From Actinomycetes bacterium (GTDB lineage Bacteria; Actinomycetota; Acidimicrobiia; Acidimicrobiales; Microtrichaceae), in assembly GCA_023427825.1 (NCBI GenBank), contig JAEZAI010000287.1, positions 1 through 5,068 of the forward strand: a stretch of 5,068 nt of DNA, in the 5' to 3' direction. Shown in pieces: positions 1-5,068 of this stretch (positions are counted from its first letter, which is position 1; each line of letters opens with the position of its first letter). The notes beneath the pieces were generated by a model. The model was not told the DNA's origin and ran no database searches. It worked only from the letters and a program-made list of their open reading frames with translations. Both the position numbers and the translations under genes were made by a program.

Positions 1-885
1 TACAAGGGCGCACCGGTCGAGGCGGCCTTCACTCCCGACGGTGACGAGGTCTACGTCTCCAACTACTCCATGTACGGCCCGGGCTTCAGCGAGGGCAAGG
101 ACTCGTGCTCGCCCGGCGACGGCACGACGACCAGCTACCTGTACCGGATCAGCACGACGACCTGGAAGGTCTCCCAGGTCATCCCGGCCGGCGCGGTGCC
201 CAAGTACGTGGCGGTCACACCCGACGGATCCAAGGTCCTGGCCACCAACTGGTGCACGTGGGACCTGACGATCGCCGACACGACCACCGGCCAGGTGCTC
301 AACACGGTCAAGATCAACGGCCGGTACCCGCGCGGCATCGCCGTCACGAAGGACTCGAGGACCGCGTACGTGGCCGTGATGGGCGGCTCGGACGTCGCCA
401 AGGTCGACATCGACACCGGCGCCGTCTCGTGGATCCGCAACGTGGGCGCGGGCCCCCGCCACATCGTGATCGCCCCCGACGACAGCGCGCTGTACGTCAC
501 GCTCAACAAGGCGGGCCAGGTCGCCAAGATCGACACCGCCACCGGCCAGGTGGTCGCCCGGGTCGCCACCGGCACCCAGCCGCGGTCGGCCGACATCTCC
601 ACCGACGGCACCGCCCTCTACGTCGTCAACTACGAGAACAGCAACATCTCCAAGATCCGCACGTCGGACATGAAGGTGCTGGTCAAGGAGCCGGCCGGCC
701 ACCACCCGATCGGCATCGCGTACGACGACTCGACCGGCCGGGTGTGGGTGGCGAACTACGGCGGCACGATCGACATCTGGGACGAGGTGCCGGCCGGTGC
801 GACGGCCACGGCCGGCTCGAGCCCGAGCACCACCGTCGGCCCGAGCACCACCGTCGGCACGGGCGGCGGGGCCGCCGACGACTGA
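1..885 (+). CDS. YncE/YVTN-type beta-propeller protein, C-terminal part (5' end outside window)
   Basis: The frame is open from base 1 and ends at TGA 883-885, giving 294 residues. An internal ATG at 70 lies inside a propeller blade and is not a credible start, so the gene begins upstream of the window. About six repeats of 40-45 residues are visible, each with a PDG/KDS/PDD/TDG turn followed by a YV-type strand and a VAKID- or ISKI-type strand, for example AVTPDGSKVLATNW, VIAPDDSALYVTLN and ISTDGTALYVVNY. This is the YVTN/YncE seven-blade propeller pattern. Two cysteines (residues 36 and 85 of the visible part) could form a disulfide, which would fit an exported protein, but any signal peptide is out of view. 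After the last blade the chain ends in a Ser/Thr/Gly-rich, probably disordered tail containing PSTTVG twice. No catalytic residues can be assigned. Members of this fold bind ligands or proteins or act as lactonases; I cannot choose among these. The family call is confident, the function is not. Confidence 0.88.
   Translation, partial: YKGAPVEAAFTPDGDEVYVSNYSMYGPGFSEGKDSCSPGDGTTTSYLYRISTTTWKVSQVIPAGAVPKYVAVTPDGSKVLATNWCTWDLTIADTTTGQVLNTVKINGRYPRGIAVTKDSRTAYVAVMGGSDVAKVDIDTGAVSWIRNVGAGPRHIVIAPDDSALYVTLNKAGQVAKIDTATGQVVARVATGTQPRSADISTDGTALYVVNYENSNISKIRTSDMKVLVKEPAGHHPIGIAYDDSTGRVWVANYGGTIDIWDEVPAGATATAGSSPSTTVGPSTTVGTGGGAADD
823..858 (+). repeat. Perfect 18-bp tandem duplication coding for PSTTVG twice
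   Basis: Bases 823-840 and 841-858 are identical 18-mers (ccgagcaccaccgtcggc). The unit is a multiple of three and lies in frame, so it duplicates PSTTVG in the C-terminal tail of the propeller protein. It sits after the last recognisable blade, in a Ser/Thr/Gly-rich tail where length changes should be tolerated. Confidence 0.9.
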
Positions 886-913
886 CCCCTGTCGGGGCGT
901 GCGGTGCGGGTTC

Positions 914-926
914 TAGCATCCGCCCA
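914..926 (+). promoter_or_regulatory. Putative -10 box (TAGCAT) placed for a leaderless transcript
   Basis: TAGCAT at 914-919 fits the actinobacterial -10 pattern TANNNT. Its last T is seven bases before the A of the ATG at 926, which is the spacing expected if transcription starts at the A of the start codon. No convincing purine-rich Shine-Dalgarno site lies in the 15 bases before this ATG, which agrees with leaderless initiation. No good -35 match was found at the usual distance. The TAG of the box is also an in-frame stop, so the gene cannot begin further upstream. Confidence 0.45.
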
Positions 927-1414
927 TGTCGACCGAGCTCCTGCCCACCCCGGCGTCGGCGGACGCCGCGCCGACCGACCCGCAGGCCGTCACCGAGGCC
1001 CTCCTCGCCGCGCTCATGGCGTCCGACCTGGACGCGGCGATCGAGCTGCTCGACCCCGGCGTCCACTACGTCAACGTGGGTCTGCCGGCCATCAACGGCG
1101 CGAAGAAGGTGCGACGGGCGTTCAAGGGCTTGACCCGACCCGACGTGAGCTTCGAGGTGTACCTGCACGCGATCTCGGCCGACGGCCCGGTCGTGCTCAC
1201 CGAGCGGACCGATGTGATCGTGCTCGGTCCGCTCCGCCTGCAGTTCTGGGTGATGGGCCGCTTCGACGTGCACGACGGCCGCATCACGCTGTGGCGCGAC
1301 GGCTTCGACCAGTGGGACATCCTCAAGGCCGTCGGGCGCGGCCTGCTGGGGATCGCCGTGCCCGGGCTCCGCCCGTCGCGGCCGACCAGCCTGGACGACG
1401 CGCCCGGCCGCTGA
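926..1414 (+). CDS. Limonene-1,2-epoxide hydrolase-like protein (SnoaL-like fold)
   Basis: This 162-residue protein matches the limonene-1,2-epoxide hydrolase family, small cone-shaped alpha+beta enzymes that add water to an epoxide in one step through an Asp-Arg-Asp triad without a covalent intermediate. The family active site is Tyr53, Asn55, Arg99, Asp101 and Asp132 in the Rhodococcus enzyme. Here the equivalents are Tyr48 and Asn50 (in HYVN), Arg94 and Asp96 (in TERTDVI) and Asp125 (in LWRDGFD), with nearly the same spacing. The N-terminal helices (about residues 20-43) precede the catalytic strands as in the family. Rhodococcus LEH is about 149 residues; the extra length here is a Pro/Ala-rich N-terminus and a short C-terminal tail. 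ATG 926 is the first possible start because TAG at 914-916 is in frame just upstream. The substrate is unknown: a terpene epoxide, or a fatty-acid or sterol epoxide as proposed for mycobacterial relatives. It is convergent with the next gene. Confidence 0.88.
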   Translation: MSTELLPTPASADAAPTDPQAVTEALLAALMASDLDAAIELLDPGVHYVNVGLPAINGAKKVRRAFKGLTRPDVSFEVYLHAISADGPVVLTERTDVIVLGPLRLQFWVMGRFDVHDGRITLWRDGFDQWDILKAVGRGLLGIAVPGLRPSRPTSLDDAPGR

Positions 1415-1439
1415 CGCTGACCGGCCTGGTCGCTGCAGA

Positions 1440-1973
1440 TCAGAAGCGCCAGCGCGTGGCGCCGCCGGGTTCGACGGTGGCCAGCGCCGTCGCCGAGCGG
1501 ATCGTCATCCGGTAGACGTGCCACGGCGGCGGTCCGGCCGACGGCGCGCTGAACGGTGCGGTCAGCGCCGCTCCGCTCTCGTCCACCTCCACCGGCCAGC
1601 CCTCGTCGGCCCACCGGGCGGCCAGGTCCGCGACCAGATCCGGGTCGGTGACGAGCTCAGCGACGCCTTCGACGACCAGATCGAAGTCGTCGGTCGCCAG
1701 GCTGAGGCTGCAGCGCGGGTCACGGTCGAGGTTCCGCCCCTTGCGGCTGGTCCGGCCGGTCTCCCACCAGAACGTGCCATGGGCCCACATGGCGCCGATG
1801 CCGTTGATCACCGGCGCGCCGTCGGCGTCGACGGTCGCCAGCCAGCACGTGTGGCGACCCGGGCCGCCCTGGCCCGGCGCCTGCGGGACCCCGCGCTCGA
1901 GACGGGAGGTGATCGCGGTCCATTCGAGGTCCGGTGTGTCGTACAGCGCGGCACCGAGGTTCTTGATCTCCAC
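1440..1973 (-). CDS. PPOX-like split-barrel flavin/F420-type oxidoreductase
   Basis: This soluble protein of 177 residues has the order typical of pyridoxamine-5'-phosphate-oxidase-like split beta-barrel proteins. A strand pair at about residues 41-63 (WLATVDADGAPVINGIGAMW) is followed by the cofactor-binding segment at 75-94, where TSRKGRNLDRDPRCSLSL carries the basic and Asn residues used for FMN or F420 phosphate contacts. A VVEGVAELV strand follows at 100-108 and a family-like C-terminal ATRWRF at 172-177. Actinobacteria have many such proteins (FDORs), some using F420H2 and others FMN or heme; the sequence alone does not settle the cofactor, and the substrate is unknown. The start is GTG at 1971-1973. 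An in-frame TGA at 2004-2006 limits any longer start, and no other ATG or GTG lies between. It converges on the epoxide-hydrolase-like gene with 25 bases between the stop codons, and follows the GAP-family gene by 89 bases. Confidence 0.85.
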   Translation of the reverse strand: MEIKNLGAALYDTPDLEWTAITSRLERGVPQAPGQGGPGRHTCWLATVDADGAPVINGIGAMWAHGTFWWETGRTSRKGRNLDRDPRCSLSLATDDFDLVVEGVAELVTDPDLVADLAARWADEGWPVEVDESGAALTAPFSAPSAGPPPWHVYRMTIRSATALATVEPGGATRWRF

Positions 1974-1976
1974 GGA

Positions 1977-1982
1977 CCTTCC
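1977..1982 (-). promoter_or_regulatory. Probable ribosome binding site (GGAAGG) for the PPOX-like gene
   Basis: The minus strand reads GGAAGG followed by TCC and the GTG start. The spacing of three bases is shorter than usual. It is nonetheless the only purine-rich site near the only available start codon between the upstream in-frame stop (2004-2006) and the conserved part of the protein, so it supports GTG 1973. Confidence 0.45.
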
Positions 1983-1996
1983 GACGAACCGCGCGC

Positions 1997-2010
1997 CCGA
2001 TCGTCATCGG
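1997..2010. repeat. Short inverted repeat in the leader of the PPOX-like gene
   Basis: CCGAT-CGTC-ATCGG forms two perfect 5-base arms around a 4-base centre, 24-37 bases upstream of the GTG start at 1973. It could be a small operator or a weak leader hairpin. Arms this short arise often by chance in such GC-rich DNA, so no function is claimed. Confidence 0.25.
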
Positions 2011-2062
2011 TCGCCCGTTCGCCTGCTCGCTCGAGCTGCGGGGCCGACCGACGGGGCGCCGG

Positions 2063-2734
2063 TCAGCCGAAGGCGCCGCCCAGGCCGTCGCCCAGCAGCT
2101 TCATGCCGAGCACCAGCAGGATGACCGTCATGATCGCCGCGTTGTGGGTGGCCATGAACTCCTTGATCGCGTCGAGCGGCTTGGAGGCCGCCCGTGGCGT
2201 GACCAGGTAGAAGAGCACGAGTCCGAGCACGCTCACCGACGCGATCGCCACGAACACCGCGGCGGCGATCACGTCGTCACCCACGGGCATGTCCTGGCGG
2301 GCGATGGCGCCGGCCGCAGCTGCGGTCAGCACGAAGTTCTTGGGGTTCACGGCCGAGAGCGCCAGGCCCAGGCCGAGCGACCTCGGGAACGTGAAGTGGT
2401 CGACGGCCTGCATCCAGCCGGGCATCCTCGGCTCCTCGCCCTTCTTCGGCCGGCCGCTCCACTGCCGGCGCGCCAGGCCGAGGAAGACCAGCCCGAAGGC
2501 GAGCGTCGCCCAGTCGACGCCGTCGTCGGTCGCATCGGAACCGGCGCCGCCGGCGACGAGCAGCACGACGGCCATCACCGCGCTCAGCCCCACCACCCAC
2601 CCCAGGCTGAACGCGAGCCCGTTGGACCGCGCTCGGGGGGTGGCGAGCATGAGGACGATCGCGATGATCGGGATGGGGCTGATGGCGACGCCGACCGCCG
2701 ACGGCAGCAGGTCACCGATGGACTGGATCAGCAC
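2063..2734 (-). CDS. GAP/Sap-family (lipid-addressing, LysE-like) integral membrane protein
   Basis: This is a 223-residue, strongly hydrophobic protein. About six membrane segments can be seen at residues 5-30, 38-62, 74-89, 117-145, 153-178 and 198-216. A hydrophilic loop rich in Lys, Arg and Pro (90-115) sits between helices three and four. The N-terminus (LLPSAVGVAISPIPIIAIVLML), the ATPRARSNGLAF segment and the ALSAVNPKNF motif (125-134) are characteristic of the GAP family, named for mycobacterial proteins that help deliver glycopeptidolipid or sulfolipid to the cell surface. It belongs to the LysE-like transporter superfamily. The actual substrate here is unknown, and mycobacterial sulfolipid or GPL need not be made by this organism. 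The start is GTG 2732-2734, chosen because GGAGGG lies six bases upstream and the first helix begins directly after. It lies 116 bases downstream of the kinase/flippase-like gene and in the same direction, so a shared lipid-related role is possible but unproven. Confidence 0.86.
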   Translation of the reverse strand: MLIQSIGDLLPSAVGVAISPIPIIAIVLMLATPRARSNGLAFSLGWVVGLSAVMAVVLLVAGGAGSDATDDGVDWATLAFGLVFLGLARRQWSGRPKKGEEPRMPGWMQAVDHFTFPRSLGLGLALSAVNPKNFVLTAAAAGAIARQDMPVGDDVIAAAVFVAIASVSVLGLVLFYLVTPRAASKPLDAIKEFMATHNAAIMTVILLVLGMKLLGDGLGGAFG

Positions 2735-2850
2735 GAGCTTCCCTCCGGTCGTGGCCCAGGCCCGTCACGTTCGCACACCGGCCGTCCGGCGCGGCGCACC
2801 GACGGGCCCGAGCCGGCCTCGACCCCCGGTCGCTCGTCCGCGGCAGTGGG
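2735..2850. other. Intergenic region between the flippase-like and GAP-family genes
   Basis: This 116-base gap is the longest in the window. It contains the GAP-family ribosome binding site at its left end and an imperfect GC-rich hairpin (2780-2786 with 2801-2808, one bulged base, 14-base loop) without a T tract. I find no clear -10/-35 pair, so it neither proves a separate promoter for the GAP-family gene nor rules one out. Confidence 0.5.
2741..2746 (-). promoter_or_regulatory. Strong Shine-Dalgarno site (GGAGGG) for the GAP-family gene
   Basis: The minus strand reads GGAGGG-AAGCTC-GTG, a near-perfect anti-16S match with a six-base spacer. It fixes the GTG at 2734 as the start and contrasts with the apparently leaderless start at 926. 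Confidence 0.8.
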
Positions 2851-5068
2851 TCAGAGCCGGTCGGTTCGCCGCAGCCAGGTGTACGCCACCCACCCGGGCA
2901 GGATCGGGATCCAGAACGTGACGAGACGGAAGAAGAACACCGCGGGCACGGCCTGCGAGTTGGGAACGCCGACCGCGACCATGCCGCCGATCAGCGCGGC
3001 CTCGGTGGCGCCGATGCCGCCGGGTGTGGGCGCGACGGTCGCGATCGCCGCGCCGAAGAGGTAGACGGCGCCGAGGGTGGCGAACTGGGTCGAGACGTCG
3101 AACGCCTCGGCGGACGCGACGAACGCGAGCAGGTAGCTGAAGGTCACCAGCAGCGAGCCGCTGAGCATGAGGGCGATCTTGCTGGGAGTGGTGAGCACGT
3201 CCCGGAGGCCACCGGCGGCACGGCCGAGGATCGGGACCACCTGCCGGCGCACCATGCGGCGGGTGGAGGGGAACAGCAGCGAGATCGCCCCGATGACGAC
3301 CACGACCCCAGCGCCGATCGCCAGCGCCCACGGCGACGGCAGGTTCACGTCGCCGATCGCGTCGCGGCCCGCCCAGAACACGAAGATGACGAGCAGCACC
3401 ACGTGGCCCAGGAACCCGCCGACCGCGTCCAGTCCGACCGACGACGTGGCCACCGCCGAGTCCACGCCCTGTCGCTGGAGGAAGCGCACGTTGAGCGCCA
3501 TGCCGCCGATGCCCGCGGGCGCGACCGTCGAGGTGAACGCCGTGCCGAGCTGCGCCGCCGAGGTGGCGCCGAACGGCAGCCGTCCGGGGACCGCACCGCT
3601 CAGCGCGATGGCCGCGGCGACGTAGCTGGCGATCGATGCGGCCGTGGCCGGGATCGCCCAGATCCAGTCCGCGTCGGTGATCTGCTCGAAGATCGCCGGG
3701 ATGTCCGCGAACTGCGGCACCAGGAAGTACACGACCGCCACGAGCATGGCCATGCTGAACAGCTGCCGTGGCCCGATGCGCGTGAGCGGCTCCAGCTCGG
3801 CGTGCTCCACTCCGCAGCGCTGCTCGAGCTCGTTGCGCAGTTCGTCGAGCAGGCCGGGATGCTGCTTCAGGCGGGCCCGCGTCGGCCGCGCCAGTGCCAG
3901 CGGCTGCAGCCGGCCGAGGCTCGATTCCAGCGCCGCCCCGCCCAGGACCTCCGCGCCGCTGGCCACCGCCCGCTCCGGCCCCACGGCGAGCGCGAGCGAC
4001 GTGAGCACCTGCGCCACGTCGGTGCGCAGCAGCGCGTCGTCGGCCGCCACCTCGGCCCCCCACAGTCCGACCACCCACACGCGATCGTCGCGGTCGACGA
4101 GCAGGTTCTCGGTGCGCAGGTCGCGGTGTGCGATGCGACCCGCCTGCATCGTCGCGACCAGCTCCCACGTCGAGCGCAGGACGCGGTCGATCCGGGCGTC
4201 GTCGCCATCGCCGTCCCCGTCGGTGCCGGCCGTCAGGACCGACGCCAGATCGTGCCCGTCCACCCGGTCGAACGCCACCAGGAAGGAGTCCTCGCCGACG
4301 GCCGCCAGGCTGCGCAGTCGCGGCGTGCGGACCCCCACGTCCCGGGCCTGGAACGACACCAGGGCCTCGTGCTCGACCGACCGGCGGATCGACGTGAACG
4401 GGCGGTCGTCGCCCGGCGATCGGTAGCGGACGGCCCGGTAGGCACGGCGGAGCAGGTCGGCCGAGAGGCGGTCCGAGCCGAGGACCCGGACGAACAGTCC
4501 GTCGCCGTCGGTGTCGGTGCCGGTGTAGGTGATCGAGCCCCGCGGGCTGATCCCGGTCTGCTGCAACGATGTCGCAGCGACCCCCGCTCGCTGGAGGATC
4601 CGCTCCAGGGCTGCCGTGCTCGGTCGAGTGGTCGGGCGACCGAAGGCGAGCAGGACCGCGCTCGCGACGGCGTAGCCCGTGGTCAGCACGAGCAGGACGT
4701 GGGTGGCCTCGCCGCCCGACACGACGGCGAGCTGCAGCACCAGCACACCGCCGACGATCCCGAGTCCCAGCCGCCGCATCCGGATGCCGACGAACGGCCC
4801 GGTGGTGACGAACGCCGCGACCAGCTGCGCGGTGGCGGCGACGTTGGCGGCGAACGTCCGGGCGATCGCCTCGGTCGTGGCACCGGTGTCGACGCTGACC
4901 GGTCGCAGGCCGACCCAACCACCGAACACCGAGTACAGCAGGGCGGTGAGCAGCATGGCGGCCAGCACGTAGCCGAGCTGCCGCCACCGGCGGAGCACCA
5001 CCGGCAGGACGAGCACCGCCACGTTGGCCGAGATGACCGTGGCGATGAGCAGCACGTCGACCGTCGCC
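2851..5068 (-). CDS. Membrane protein: N-terminal helices + kinase-like domain + LPG-synthase-type flippase domain (5' end outside window)
   Basis: The frame is open from the right edge to TGA 2853-2851. Residues are numbered from a possible GTG at 5055, but that start falls inside a membrane helix and no stop lies between it and the edge, so the true start is probably upstream. Residues 2-138 hold about five membrane helices. Residues 145-395 form a soluble kinase-like domain with VEHEALVSF (likely helix-C Glu230), PRL and a catalytic loop HRDLRTEN (310-317). Residues 433-727 form about eight helices of the lysylphosphatidylglycerol-synthase/UPF0104 family, with its signatures VAPAGIGGMALNVRFL (511-526) and APTPGGIGATEAAL (675-688). 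In MprF the related domain flips aminoacyl-phospholipids; no synthase domain is present here. Oddities are GLW (330-332) where DFG is expected, Arg190 at the likely ATP-binding Lys site, and two Asp/Gly-rich loops (181-186, 279-286). Substrate and kinase activity are unknown. Envelope-lipid or polyprenyl-lipid transport is the most reasonable inference. Confidence 0.87.
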   Translation of the reverse strand, partial: ATVDVLLIATVISANVAVLVLPVVLRRWRQLGYVLAAMLLTALLYSVFGGWVGLRPVSVDTGATTEAIARTFAANVAATAQLVAAFVTTGPFVGIRMRRLGLGIVGGVLVLQLAVVSGGEATHVLLVLTTGYAVASAVLLAFGRPTTRPSTAALERILQRAGVAATSLQQTGISPRGSITYTGTDTDGDGLFVRVLGSDRLSADLLRRAYRAVRYRSPGDDRPFTSIRRSVEHEALVSFQARDVGVRTPRLRSLAAVGEDSFLVAFDRVDGHDLASVLTAGTDGDGDGDDARIDRVLRSTWELVATMQAGRIAHRDLRTENLLVDRDDRVWVVGLWGAEVAADDALLRTDVAQVLTSLALAVGPERAVASGAEVLGGAALESSLGRLQPLALARPTRARLKQHPGLLDELRNELEQRCGVEHAELEPLTRIGPRQLFSMAMLVAVVYFLVPQFADIPAIFEQITDADWIWAIPATAASIASYVAAAIALSGAVPGRLPFGATSAAQLGTAFTSTVAPAGIGGMALNVRFLQRQGVDSAVATSSVGLDAVGGFLGHVVLLVIFVFWAGRDAIGDVNLPSPWALAIGAGVVVVIGAISLLFPSTRRMVRRQVVPILGRAAGGLRDVLTTPSKIALMLSGSLLVTFSYLLAFVASAEAFDVSTQFATLGAVYLFGAAIATVAPTPGGIGATEAALIGGMVAVGVPNSQAVPAVFFFRLVTFWIPILPGWVAYTWLRRTDRL

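Noticed and set aside
886..897. CCCC-TGTC-GGGG hairpin directly after the propeller stop codon
   Set aside because: It has only four base pairs and no T tract, and it overlaps the region where a promoter for the next gene would sit. It is too weak to call a terminator.
105..1133. 342-codon plus-strand frame overlapping the propeller and epoxide-hydrolase-like genes
   Set aside because: The product is an Arg/His/Gly-rich shadow with no domain, while the other frame carries clear propeller repeats.
2055..2077. GGCGCC ... GGCGCC pair spanning the GAP-family stop codon
   Set aside because: Each arm is a self-palindromic GC hexamer, common by chance here. The 11-base loop and missing T tract do not support a terminator.
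2144..3064. 306-codon open frame on the plus strand opposite the GAP-family gene and the flippase-like 3' end
   Set aside because: The translation is rich in Arg, His, Gly and Glu without any family pattern, and it spans two real minus-strand genes and their gap. Long antisense frames are expected at this G+C content.
3644..4426. 260-codon plus-strand frame opposite the kinase-like domain
   Set aside because: The product is Ser/Arg/Thr-rich and low in hydrophobic order, as expected for the complement of GC-rich coding DNA. The minus strand has recognisable conserved motifs over the whole span.
4505..4527. Period-6 ggtgtc/ggtgcc/ggtgta run
   Set aside because: It is explained by coding for the YTGTDTD segment of the kinase-like domain and is not an independent repeat element.
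2765..4987. 740-codon open frame on the minus strand overlapping the flippase-like gene
   Set aside because: It is a frame-shifted shadow dominated by Arg, Gly, Ala and Pro. The alternative frame carries the membrane helices, the HRD loop and the UPF0104 signatures, so only that one is real.

Overview
The window is about 70% G+C and gene-dense. Codon choice is strongly biased to C/G-ending codons, three of the gene starts are GTG, and one start looks leaderless. Together with the protein families present this suggests a high-GC actinobacterium, possibly of the Acidimicrobiia type. That placement is inference from style and family resemblance, not from a marker gene.

Layout: (1) bases 1-885, plus strand, is the 3' part of a YncE/YVTN-type beta-propeller protein whose start lies outside the window. 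(2) 926-1414, plus strand, is a small limonene-1,2-epoxide-hydrolase-like enzyme with all five family active-site residues, probably translated from a leaderless transcript. (3) 1440-1973, minus strand, is a split-barrel flavin/deazaflavin oxidoreductase of the PPOX-like superfamily, convergent with gene 2 and only 25 bases away. (4) 2063-2734, minus strand, is a six-helix membrane protein of the GAP/Sap (lipid-addressing) family with a strong Shine-Dalgarno site. (5) 2851-5068, minus strand, is a large membrane protein that runs off the right edge. It joins N-terminal membrane helices, a cytosolic kinase-like domain and a C-terminal lysylphosphatidylglycerol-synthase-type (MprF flippase-like, UPF0104) membrane domain.

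No tRNA, rRNA, CRISPR array, insertion sequence or phage gene is visible. The longest gap between genes is 116 bases (2735-2850), so there is no large empty stretch. Genes 5, 4 and 3 are co-directional on the minus strand in that transcriptional order. Gaps of 116 and 89 bases mean co-transcription is possible but not shown. Genes 4 and 5 are both candidates for moving or presenting envelope lipids, which is the only functional link I see.

The most interesting point is in gene 5. The kinase-like domain keeps the HRD-type catalytic loop, but the DFG-equivalent triplet reads GLW and the likely ATP-anchoring lysine is arginine. It therefore looks like a pseudokinase, or an atypical kinase, fused to a flippase-like domain.
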